From Lucifuga dentata (Eukaryota; Chordata; Actinopteri; Ophidiiformes; Bythitidae), in assembly GCA_014773175.1 (NCBI GenBank), contig VXCM01000748.1:186001-250000 (forward strand): 64,000 nt of DNA, read 5' to 3'. The stretch's first letter is position 1; each line of letters begins with the position of its first letter. The position numbers and the translations under genes are program-made. Below the pieces are notes generated by a model. That model did no database searches. It was not told the origin of the DNA and was given only the letters and a program-made list of their open reading frames with translations. Of the stretch, positions 42,281 to 62,670 are shown in pieces.

Positions 42281-44109
42281 CATGCAGGGTGAAACTTTCA
42301 CCCTTTCTTCTTAGACATTATATAAAGTGAGCACCAGACCAAGGAGGAAGGGTGAAAGTTCACCAGTCTCCATCTGGAAGACAAACATACTTGATAGGAG
42401 TTTATTTTTGCAATCATTGGAACTCTGAAATGGTGACAAACAAGGCCATCTGAAGTCTCTTTGGGGTGAGTTCTAACTAATCTTTGGGTTTTTGGGTTAG
42501 GGTTGAGTCACCCTTACATTTTGATCACAGATTGTGCCTTTAATGCATTTCAAGTCATAAAAACAACAAATCAAACTCATTCTTATTAGATGCAGTTTAT
42601 CAGTAACCACCACTCCTCTAAGTAGACTATATTTTTCTTCATACTGATAAATTGACTTTACTTGTACCCCTGATATGTGTCCTTGATTTCCTGTCAAATG
42701 TTTAAATTTATAAGTTTCTCATTTATTTGAGTTGTTTTATTTGGGTTTTGTGTGTGTGCAAGCAGTCTCTTCTTTAGCTAAACAAATAGCTGTGCAAGGT
42801 TAATGACCCCAAAGTTTTACAGTATCTCAGTTCAGAGGTCAGAGCCTCAATGAAATGTCATTTTGGTCAAACAATGAGAGGTTTCAAAAGAGAGAAATAT
42901 GTAACTCAGAAAATCAAATTAGCATAAATTTACTGAAATTTACTTCAGTTAAACATTAATTATCAAGTCAGTGGGTATCTCTAATGCAGTGTTTGGTATA
43001 TAACCAAGCAAGAATTCCGGCATAGTGTTTCCAGTGTTGTTTTTAAATTATTTTTACAATATGACTGCATGTGCACTATATGTTTACATAACATAATATA
43101 GTGACTCTCCACAAACAGTCCAGCTGAACACTGCCTGCCAACCCCAAACAGATGACAGATGGCTTCATCAATCTGATGTATAACAGAGAATCCTACAGTG
43201 TCAGCCTTTGGGAGAGGAAGTGGAGCATGATAAGTTGGGCAGAAGATAAATGGAAACAACCGCCCAATTCACAAACAAGCTCTCTGATGCCATTAATGCA
43301 TAGTGTAAATTTTTTTAAATGGGTAAATCAGTTGTACCTGCTGCCGGTGAGACGCAAAAGTAGACAATATCCCTCTGGCTTGCTTTAACAGTTAGTTTCT
43401 GTCTTTGTCCTCTTTTCTTCTCCTCACTCCCATGGAAACCAACATACATTAAGAACATGCAAATATTGATGCACTCAGCACTTACACACATCCATTTGCA
43501 CTAAATGCTTCCTTTCCTCATGCTCCAGTTCTCCGTCTTAGTGGCTGTATAGTGTATCTTTGTGTATGACTTTCCATGCACAGAGTTACATAAGCAAGTC
43601 TGTCTTAAGTTTGTGGCACTGGTTCTCTTCTTGCCATTTTATCCATCATTTTTATACTTTCTTGTCCTCTGTATTATTAGATACAGTATTTGTTGTATTA
43701 AATTGTTTGAGGGTGAGAGAGAGTGAAAGGATCTCATAATATGGACAATCCTGAAGGCAAGGATACCTCACAGTTAGGCAGGTAAATATATCTTTCGTCT
43801 TTTAAAGAGACATCATCACGATCAAACGTAACCATGTCCCATGTGGTCATACGTTTAGCCTCATTACAGAATGTGGTTACAAACAATGATAACAATGATC
43901 TACATGTCACCAGTGTTTTCCTGATGACAGGGGTCAATAATCTAAGGATACAGTGATATGTTTATGTAATGCCTGTGTACAGCTAACATCCTGACCTACA
44001 GAGCAGGCCAACATGCTCCATGAGCACCTGGTGACTGTCTGACCTACATTTATTGTACATAGTACTGAAACATTTCCCCCCATGCTTCATCTCACCTGAC
44101 TTGCCCCAC

Positions 44110-44312
44110 TGACATTTAGTGTTGCCTGTGCGTGTGTCAGTGGAAGCTTGTAAGCATAAATATTATCAGATATGGAAAATAATAAAAACTTTTGAGCTCC
44201 TAAAGTATGCCTAAAATATTTTAGTTTTCTATCTCTGATAATATATATACTTACAAGCTTCCACTGATATTTAGTGTTGCCTGTGTGTCAGGGGAAGCTT
44301 GTAAGCATATCA
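44110..44312. repeat. Three-arm inverted and direct repeat
   Basis: The unit atttagtgttgcctgtg...ggaagcttgtaagcata occurs directly at about 44112-44158 and 44266-44310. The core agtggaagcttgtaagcat...tatcaga is inverted between them at about 44229-44265. It could fold into a hairpin of about 40 bp and may be a small palindromic transposon remnant. Confidence 0.55.
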
Positions 44313-44550
44313 GAGGTAGAAAATAACAAAAAATTTTGCACTTTGGGAACTATATAATATTCATTAGTATGTATCAAAGTGGTTACTGTGCAGGATGTAT
44401 GTGTACAGAGCAATAAAAGGAGGCAGACAGATTGAGGATATTAATACCAAAGGCATTCAGATGATGTCCAGCATCTACAACATCTATATGCGCTGTTTTA
44501 ACATGGCTGATTTTGCATACAACTTTGCAAACCAACAGTTTAGACACAAT

Positions 44551-45081
44551 CTTCTTCTTTTCCTTTTGGCTTTCCCTTCAGGGGTCACCACAGCGAATCA
44601 TCTGCCTCCATCTAACCCTATCCTCTGCCTCCTCTTCTCTCACACCAACTAACTTCATGTCCTCTTTCACTACATCCATAAATCTCCTCTTTGGTCTTCC
44701 TCTAGGCCTCCTGCCTGGCAGTTCCAACCTCAGCATCCTTCTACCGATATGTTCACTATCCCTCCTCTGTACATGTCCAAACCATCTCAGTCTGGCCTCT
44801 CTGACTTTATCTCCAAAACATCTAACATGCGCTGTCCCTCTGATGTACTCGTTCCTGATCCTATCCATCCTCGTCACTCCCAAAGAGAACCTCAGCATTT
44901 TAGTCTCTGCTACCTCTAGCTCTGCCTCCTGTCTTTTCCTCAGTGCCACTGTCTCTAAGCCATACAACATCGCTGGTCTCACCACCGTTTTGTACACCTT
45001 TCCTTTCATTCTTGCCGAGACTCTTTTGTCACACATCATACCTGACACTTTTCTCCACCCATTCCAACCTGCTTGCACACA
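44551..45081 (-). mobile_element. 5'-truncated non-LTR retrotransposon, recent insertion
   Basis: The minus strand is open without a stop for about 170 codons and ends CGDP. It encodes the C-terminal part of a fish reverse transcriptase (KVYKTVVRPAMLYGLETVAL, LRWFGHVQRRDSEHIGRRM, GRRPRGRPKRRFMDVV). A short AAGAAG-type tail abuts 44551. A perfect 12-bp direct repeat, TTTAGACACAAT, flanks it at 44539-44550 and 45082-45093, the target-site duplication. The open frame and intact duplication imply a young, dead-on-arrival copy. The exact LINE family is not certain. Confidence 0.85.
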
Positions 45082-46782
45082 TTTAGACACAATACTACAA
45101 TTAAAAGAAAATTAACATGTCTTTTCTGTGTAGGAACCTGGATCCAGCCAAAAACAAAAAAACAAAGAAATCCACATCCCCTATGCCTTACAGACAATGA
45201 ATATGCATATTTCAAGTAAGATGTGGTTGAGAGCACTCATATTATGCAAATTAGGATATGATTAAATAATATTACCATATTCACAGATGTAATCATGAAG
45301 TGGACATGTATTGCCAATCTTGGTATATTAATTGCTTTAGAACATGCCACACTTCTCTGATTCTGCAAAGGGAAACTAGTTCATCATGAATTTAGCTTAC
45401 AGGGATTTTACCTATTATCCTGGAACCTTGAATTAATCAGAAAGGTGGTTGTCACTCAGCATCTAACTGATCTACAATTGTAGAAAAGCTAAAATAAATT
45501 ACCTTAAGTCAGAAGATGTGACACATACAAAAATGAGTAACTTACAAGGCTATGAATTGATATTTAATATACATCAACACTGCAAAGCGTGACTGGCATT
45601 TTTATCAGGGGAGTAATAGCCAGCAAGGGCTCTTACGGCATCAGCAAAGAGGAGCATCCACTTCTGTATCCTTTAGCTCTCAGCTCTCAGTGTGAAAAGC
45701 TTCACTTTAACAAAAGGAATCTAAGACTGGATGGCTGAAAAAAAAAAAAAAAAANAAAAAAAAAAAAAAAACACCAGCAAAGCCACATTATCATTAACTA
45801 TGAAAAGTGCAGACAGGTTAAAGGTAAACTCTCCACCTATCCACCAGTCTGCTTAGTCTTTACTGGACTGTAGGCACATCATTACAAATTCCCATATTAG
45901 TGCTAAGTATTGCCACTGAACCAATATTTGCCTATGAACTTAAAAGGAGACTGATTTCATATCTCATAGAGTATAACAAGCATGCATCTGTACAAATATT
46001 CTTGCACTGCCTACTCAATCATCATAAACTAAGAAATATTCAAAAAATAGTTTATGACTAAGATACTGATACTTTGTAATACAGTGAATTTGTTGAAGTA
46101 GTAGCAGCATAAGCCTGCAATCCAAGCTGCAGTTGATGTTTCCTTGTGTCTGTTTACACACAATCATATTATTGTATATAGTCAATACAAAAAAACAAAA
46201 AAACATACAATGAACACACAAACCCTAAATTATAGCAATTTATGCAAAAACACATAAAAGATAAGAATTGTGACAAACCTATGTTGTTTGTATCATCTCT
46301 TCCATTGGCCCTGGAGACCCATTTCTGGTCTTATTCCTCATAATGCAAAAACAGTGTGCATTTGTTTATCTTGGCTTAGACTTTTATTTTGATGCTAAAT
46401 GTTTTGTGGATTTACTGTTTTTTTGAGAAAAAAAAAAACTCGTGTTCATTTTCTTGAGATTATGGAAATTGGCATCACAGCTGTCAAATCCCATTGCAAT
46501 TGTTGAGTTAGAGGCGTGACAAATAAAACTTATGAAATTGTGCTGACATCTAGGGTGTAAGAGAGAAAGTGCAGTCTAATAACCACGAAACCAGAATACC
46601 AGGTTCGGTGTTTTTTTTTTTTTTTTTTTNTTTTTTTTTTTTTTTTTCTGGTAGAACATATGTGCAATCATTCGTGTGTAATCATTCTGTCAAATTGCCT
46701 ACCTGTATAATATCCTGATCCTGATTCTGAAGATGAAAGTTATCTTTTTTCCGTGCGGGTTCCTTGAAAGCAGCATCATAAG

Positions 46783-46850
46783 ACTACATGTCCCACGATC
46801 CTCTTTTTATCCACTGACACTTCCGTCTTCTTTCGCTGTGGAGAAAAAGG
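46783..46850 (+). promoter_or_regulatory. ZNF143 plus ETS promoter-like cluster with a donor site
   Basis: ACTACATGTCCCACGATCCT at 46783-46802 resembles the ZNF143 consensus. ACACTTCCGT at 46817-46826 is an ETS site on the opposite strand. A splice donor (AAAAG followed by gtcagt) begins at 46850. Together they look like a second start for prim1 with a noncoding first exon ending at 46849. The strand of initiation is not certain. Confidence 0.35.
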
Positions 46851-47003
46851 TCAGTCCGGCGTTGATAACTCAGCAGAATAATGACAACGTCTGTTAAATT
46901 TAGTTAACTAAACATTGTTTACTCTATTTTCTTACTTACGTGCCTGACAAAATAAATTATTTGTAAAAAGATATTTCTAATCTAACGAGCCTATTCGTTT
47001 TTG

Positions 47004-47066
47004 TGACGTCATTGGCCAATCCTTGTCTCATTGGTTTTCTCCTTTCATTCTGACTTTTCGCGCGCG
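47004..47066 (+). promoter_or_regulatory. prim1 proximal promoter: CRE, CCAAT and E2F sites
   Basis: TGACGTCA (CRE) at 47004-47011 overlaps an inverted CCAAT (ATTGG). A direct CCAAT follows at 47016-47020, then another ATTGG near 47029, and TTTTCGCGCGCG (E2F-type) at 47055-47066. The start codon is at 47167, so initiation near 47090 is likely. E2F plus CCAAT is the expected control of an S-phase replication gene. Confidence 0.5.
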
Positions 47067-47166
47067 CTCCTTGCAGACAACACACGACAATAGCAGCTAC
47101 CGTAGCTAGCTTTTGGTGACAATTTAACACAATTTAAACTGTAGGTTTACCTGTCCTGGAGTCATT

Positions 47167-49607
47167 ATGCCATCCTCACATTACGACTCGGCTTGTCTTC
47201 CGGATATATTACCGCTGTATTATCGGCAGTTGTTCCCCTTTGCCCAATATTATCGATGGTTAAACTATGGAGGAGGTGAGTGTCGTGTTTAGGATTAGCC
47301 AGGCAATGAAAGCTAGCAGATAAAATTCATAGTAATTGACTGGAGCAGTGTTAACCACTGTGTTGCGATTTGTTGTGATCTTTGCCTCAGTTTCAAACTG
47401 TCGTCCTGCTTATAGTATCCAGTACTTAGCTGCCTCGGGCTGGACCAAAGATCCAACAACAGGAGTAGATTAGTAAATATGTTTTTCTTTGGTAATTTCA
47501 GTGCAGAAGAACTACTTCCAGAATCGAGAATTCTCCTTCACACTCAAAGATGACATCTACGTGCGCTACCAATCCTTTAGCACACAGAACGAGCTGGAGA
47601 AAGAAATGCAGAAGATGAACCCTTATAAGGTTGATATTGGAGCAGTGTACAGTCACAGGGTATGTATGACTCTGTGTAAAGCCAAATATATGTGGTGAAG
47701 ATTAGACAGTTCACTGATGTGATTATCACCCACAGCCCAACCAACACAACACTGTGAAGTCTGGAAGCTTCCAGGCTCTGGAGAAGGAGCTGGTGTTTGA
47801 TATCGATATGACAGATTATGATGATGTCAGGAGCTGTTGCAGGTAAATGGTTCATGTTTAATTTGTTCATTGATGCAGTACAGCATTGTGTCTTGGCAGT
47901 AGTTCAACACATGCAGACAGTATCTCATACAGAATAGAAATGCAAAACCTTCAGTGCACCGTTCACAAGAATGATGATGAACATTACTCTTCTTTTAGTG
48001 CTGCAGACATTTGTCCTAAGTGCTGGACCCTGATGACCATTGCTATTCGTATCCTGGATAGAGCTCTTCGAGGTATGTTTGACATTGATTTTATGGTTGG
48101 CAGCCTTCTTAGGTTAATGTCATTTCATTTAATTCAATTTGAACAAAATGTTTATTTCTTTATTTAAACAGAGACTATGCACAAAAAAATCATTAATCTC
48201 AAATTGAGATGAGATGCTTTGTGCCAGATTTAGCTAATGGCTAATTTCCATCTGCAGTCCCTGGCTAGGTAAACAAAAAAGAAACTACCATAATACACAG
48301 ACACATAACATCAAACATCAGGACAATACACAATCACAAGTTTCAAACCAGAATAAAATGTCATTCATAATCAAAGGTCAATTAATGTTGATATGCCTGG
48401 TTGCTAAGAATCCTTTTTTTTTTTTTTTTTTTTTTGCACATGTGATAAAGAATAAAAATCTGCAAGTTTTCAGCTCAGCTGGAAGCTTATTCCAATGTTT
48501 AATGGCCTTAAATGAGAAAGCAGATTGTGCCAAAGCGGGATGTTTAAATCAGACCTTAAAGCAGACTGAGAGGCTCTGCTCATTTGCTCAGAGTGGAGCT
48601 GGAGAAAGCTCTTCAGTGGTAGAAGAGCAGCATTATGAATTATCTTAAATGCCAGTCGAATATCAGAATACAAGATGAAATTTTCAAAATTTAACAAGAT
48701 ATTTAGACACTATATTACAGTGACGATAATCCTGTGATTGTTTTTTTTCTCTAATACCTTTAAGGCTTGTTTATAAAGAATCTCAATTGGGACTTGGCAA
48801 TGAGTCATTCTTACACTTTAATTTGTGTGATATTTCAGAGGATTTTGGTTTCCAGCACCTGCTGTGGGTTTATTCTGGAAGGAGAGGAGTGCATTGCTGG
48901 GTGTGTGATGAAGCTGCCAGGAAGCTCTCTGTAGCCGCACGCTCTGCAGTGGCAGAATACCTCAGTCTGGTCAAGGTAACTACTCTAGATACTCAGGACA
49001 AGCTGAGCTCTGTTCATCTGTGTGCATGCAAGGATATGATTGTGTTGCACATGAGATTGCACATGTAAATGTGCATAATAACTGTCATTATATGCTACAC
49101 CAGGTACTGCTGAACCCTGCAAGCATCAAAAAAGTACAAGTCTAGTGCACTTGTTAAAAGCATGACTAAATTCATTTATAAGTGTGGGGACAACTTTGTC
49201 TTTGCCCCCAAATAATATTTATCAGATCACTACATTTTACAAGCATTATTGAACACGAGCACACTGTCATGTCACTTAGTTTTGCATTTGTTTGAAACTT
49301 ATATTATAGGTTTACAACCTTAAAACACAACAAAAGATTCATTACCTTGCTATTCCTCCAAAACATATCTTTTCAACAACAGTTAGCCATTTTTAAGCTA
49401 ATCACTAGATGCAGCTTTTGATTTTGGGAATCTCTTCTATATTATCAGAGATACGATGTTCCATTCACTGCTGTGTTATAGGGCGGTGAGGAGACGGTGA
49501 AGAAAGTAGTGCTGACAGATCCAATTCATCCTTTCATAAGGTAAGAATCTGATCCTTCTTTCAGTGAAGATCTAGTTCAAACTGGCTGTGTGGTCTGGTT
49601 TGATGAT

Positions 49608-49638
<31 letters not shown>

Positions 49639-51038
49639 CTGTTATTGAAATTGTCACTTATGTCAGCTTTTCTGACTTCATTTGTTCTGGAATTTGCCTG
49701 TAATCTCAACAGAGTCTCTTTGACAGTGGTGAAGAGCTACTTTTCCCAGTATGCCCTACAGGAACAGAACATACTGAGCAGCAAGGAATCTGTAGATAAA
49801 GTGCTGGCACTTGTACCTGAAGATATCCTTTTTTTTTTTTTTTAAANTTTTTTTTTTTTTTTAACAATATGCTGCATTATTTTCTTCATTATTATTATTT
49901 TATTACTATCATTTTACTTTTTCTGGATTGTTACCACGCAGAAACATTTGAAAATAATTGATCCTGACCTTAACTCAGCCCTCACATGTTAGAAAAGAAC
50001 TACTGCAGCACTTCCAAAATGAGAAGAATCCTGAGAAACGCTGGGAATTGCTTGAGGAACTAGCCAAAGAGAAACGGGTTGGTTATTCTGTCGCCATTGC
50101 ATATTGACAGTTATCTAACAATTAATTTGTTTTTCAGCATTATAGTAAGAAGACTTCTGACAAAATTTGGTAATTACAGTGAAATCATTTTTCTTGCTCC
50201 AGGCGTCTGTCAAGAAGGGTCACCACTTTGAGAAAGAAATCATGTTGCAGTACTGTTACCCACGGCTTGACGTCAATGTCAGTAAAGGGGTGAACCATTT
50301 GCTGAAGAGCCCCTTCAGCATTCATCCCAAAACAGGTGAGCAAGGATATAATGAGATATAATTAAAATGCCTTCATAAATACAATAGTGACAGAAGGTAG
50401 AGCCACTTACTTCTCTTTTAACTCCCTCCAGGGCGCATTTCTGTTCCCATTGACCTCAGAGAACTAGATAAGTTTGATCCTTTTGCTGTGCCAACAATCA
50501 GGTAAGTGAGGGGGGAAAAAAAGTTGCACAATGCTCTGTTGTTTGAAATATGACTTTGATCCTCACCAGACCTGGTACTTTTGTCTAGTCTGATCTGTGA
50601 AGAACTGGATCGGCCCAGGACAGGTGAAGAGGAAGAAAAGGAAGACACGAAGGAGAAGGAAAACGAGAAGGATGCAGCTGAGAGACGAAAGATTAGAGGT
50701 AGTTAAGACTCAGAATATAAGTGCATTAGCTGCCTTAAGTGTCAATGAGAACCCATAAAGTTAATGTTTCTAATTATACTGGCTGTCAAAATGTTACAGC
50801 TCACTGGTGTCTTTTCTTCACAGACTACAAAAGGACGAGCCTGGCAAAGTACGTGAAATACTTTGATCAGTTTCTGGAGGGAATGGCTCGCTCATGGAAA
50901 GGAGAACTTCTTAAAAAGAGCGGTAAATCTTAGCTTCATTTGGTGAAATAAAGAAAGTACTTCAGGCATTTTATTCTGTCATGTAATTTTTTTTTTCTTC
51001 TTCTTTTTCCACCTTCAGATCTTCAGAAGGACTTCTGA
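47167..51038 (+). CDS. prim1: DNA primase small (catalytic) subunit p49
   Basis: Synthesises RNA primers in the DNA polymerase alpha-primase complex in the nucleus. Thirteen exons: 47167-47275, 47502-47659, 47736-47842, 47999-48072, 48839-48975, 49482-49540, 49713-49822, 49986-50077, 50203-50335, 50432-50501, 50589-50698, 50824-50922, 51019-51038. They encode 425 residues (human 420). The catalytic Asp pair is in DIDMTD (D111, D113). Zinc-binding Cys are C123, C124, C130 and C133 ([11 protein letters not shown]). S162, R164, R165 and H168 of SGRRGVHCW match the nucleotide-binding residues. [22 protein letters not shown] is near-identical to mammals, and the end is SDLQKDF. The intron between exons 7 and 8 is a U12-type AT-AC intron; without recognising it the frame breaks. 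Human PRIM1 and NACA are also neighbours. Confidence 0.97.
49823..49985 (+). other. prim1: U12-type AT-AC intron of prim1
   Basis: The intron starts ATATCCTTT, exactly the U12 5' splice consensus. It carries the branch-site-like CCTTAAC at 49968-49974 and ends in CAC, so the termini are AT-AC. The branch adenosine lies about 12 nt from the 3' end, the usual U12 spacing. Splicing here joins GAA-G to AT-GTT and gives [13 protein letters not shown], aligning with the mammalian protein. No GT-AG alternative keeps the frame. A poly-T run with an assembly N sits inside, so the 163-nt length is approximate. Confidence 0.93.
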
Positions 51039-51330
51039 AGTGGATCAATAATCACAATGTGACATATTCTAAAAGTCCTTGTTCATAATTGTATAGTACT
51101 TAATGGTGGTGACAAAATATAAGAACTTCTGTTATTGGGCTTGGTAATGTGATGGAATGTTGACATTTTTTTCTGATGGAAAATAATTTCATCTTAATTT
51201 TGCTTTGTTATACTCTTACACATCTTGTACATTCATTCAGTAACAGTGATGAACTGAATTTTGTATTGCCAATTTTATAGTGTTTACTTAAGTCTACTTG
51301 CATGCATTTTCTATTGTAAAGTCTTTTATC

Positions 51331-51340
51331 AATAAATAAA
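51331..51340 (+). terminator. prim1 polyadenylation signal
   Basis: Overlapping AATAAA hexamers (AATAAATAAA) about 295 nt after the stop codon, in AT-rich sequence. Confidence 0.6.
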
Positions 51341-52384
51341 AAGTAAATAATATAACTCAAACCTTGTATCCTGTTATCTTTAAGAAGAAAAGGGGTTTTG
51401 TTCACAGTAACAGAAAACGGAGAAAAAAGGACATAAAACCAAACAGGTGCAGCACAATAGACACAGTACAGTAATGGAGCCAATTTATCTACCAGATGTT
51501 ATTTTAGTTGGCTTTTTTGAAATGTTCCCTTCTTTCTTTTTTAAATTCTTTCTGGTTCACCTTAAAAGTGACATTACCTGTGGAGGGCACTATGTAATGT
51601 TTCAACCCCACTCCTATACAGAAAATTTAAGCTAATAACTGCTGAAGGATTTCTTTCCTGTGACCCTCTGAACATACTGTATTTTGTTAAAATTTGAGGT
51701 AAATCCCAATACATATAAATGTATTGTCTTTGTTGTGACCCTTTGAGCGTAGTATTTGAGATTATATGGTAAACCAGAGTGTGATTGCTCTTAATACTAT
51801 TTGTGGTTCTGCCTCCTGTGTGTTATAGTCTCCAGAATATCATGCTGTATGTAAAATACAACACCCAAGAGTATCAGTATCTTGTATCTTGAGCAAATTT
51901 GCGGTAGTATTTCTTTGAATGGATATATGAAATTTTATGATAAAGGATACAAATTCTGATTGCACTCAATGCTGTTTTTGATGGTTCAGCATCCTCCTTT
52001 GAAACATTACAACACATCAAAATGACAGTGGGAATGCTATTGGAAATAGAAGCAAAGCAAACACATCCAAGTTCCATATTCACACGGTACTTTAAACATT
52101 TTAACAACATCTCGTTCAAAGTTAAAATTGGTGTTGATTGTAGGCCTAATTTATTCTTAAGTAACATTTCTCTCACTTCGTGCGTAAAGGACGTATTGAA
52201 AACGAGTAAACAGTGCCCTCTACAGGCGGAATCCAGAATCAATGTCGCACTTTTTTTTATTGCCTTTTAGCCATCGATAACTGTTTTTACTGTGTAGCTA
52301 ATGTTAGTCCATAAATGTGAACATCTTATTTTAGTCGTCTCCATATTACTTGTGAAAAATACTGGCATATCTGCAAATAAAATG
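51341..52384. other. prim1-naca intergenic spacer
   Basis: About 1 kb with no gene or recognised repeat. The short phrase TTTGAG plus tgtgaccctntga near 51660 and 51735 is locally repeated. A stretch ending near 52225 (acagtgccctctacaggcgg) resembles a short inverted copy of the sequence near 51580-51595. Confidence 0.4.
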
Positions 52385-52483
52385 ACCCGGAAGAGGAAAA
52401 TGAAGCCCTAAACCGGATATTACTGTGGAGTTGGGGTCAGAAGTTCTCTCTCACAGCCATCTTGGATACAGTGTATTGAGTTG
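52385..52483 (+). promoter_or_regulatory. naca: naca promoter and noncoding exon 1
   Basis: ACCCGGAAG (ETS) at 52385-52393, a second CCGGA near 52413, and GCCATCTTGG (YY1) at 52456-52465 precede a donor (TTG followed by gtgagt) at 52484. The acceptor at 53116 then leads into the ATG exon. ETS plus YY1 without TATA is typical of housekeeping translation genes. The exact initiation site is not visible. Confidence 0.55.
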
Positions 52484-53121
52484 GTGAGTGTCTCCATGGA
52501 TAATCCAGTCTCATCTAGTATTTTATCATGTATGAATGTGTATATTAAAGGTTTGACTTGTTTAAGTAGAATGTGTACTTTACGCCGATACGACCATTGT
52601 CTCTCTGCCCTTTTTATATTTAGTGATAGATGTGCCGTTATCCCGCCGATAACCGGCGCAAAATGGGGGAACATGGTCATACCAGCTCAGTAGCAGGCAG
52701 GCAGCAGTTTGTCATGGCTGTAGTGAAATACGAATGCAATGTGTAAAGTGGTTTGATGTGACAACTAGTCAGTCGCTTAGAACAGAATGAGCTCAAATTG
52801 AGGAGAAAGTGACAGACCTGGCCTTCTTTGTTGTGTGTTGTTAGCTTCCCGCAGCTCGGCTGACAAGCGGTTAGGTAACCTGAGCTAGCTCAATCAGAGA
52901 GCACATAGCTAAAGCATGGGTTCTGTCACCTGTTCAGTCAGTTAGGACAACCATAAGAGTTGGAACTGTATAAATCGTTGTCAACATTAGTGACCTGTAT
53001 TCTAAAAGAGCAGCTGATTCATGTTTGTTACCTAATATGTACTTACACATTAAGAGAATTTGTAGACCATGAACTTTAAATGGACTTTTCTCCGTTTTGT
53101 TTTTAATTTTTATTAGCAACC

Positions 53122-62567
<9,446 letters not shown>

Positions 62568-62643
62568 TGAAACACTGGCAGCAAAGGGGTGAAGAAAAGT
62601 TGCTGATTTAATCTAAGTTTATACAATTTATACCCAAGATGGA

Positions 62644-62670
62644 AATAAAGTTGTGGCTTGACAAAATAAA
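62644..62670 (+). terminator. naca polyadenylation signals
   Basis: AATAAA at 62644-62649 and again at 62665-62670, 77-98 nt after the TAA stop. A short 3' UTR fits human NACA. Confidence 0.7.

Larger units (their letters stand above)
41440..46782. other. rnd1-prim1 intergenic region
   Basis: 5.3 kb between divergent genes. It contains the Tc1-like relic, the LINE insertion, the three-arm repeat, and two homopolymer gaps (N45755, N46630). No further exon was recognised. This is where the two syntenic blocks of human chromosome 12q13 meet. Confidence 0.5.

Noticed and set aside
44513..45115. 200-residue plus-strand open frame opposite the LINE fragment
   Set aside because: The recognisable protein (reverse transcriptase C-terminus) is on the minus strand. 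The plus frame is its shadow.
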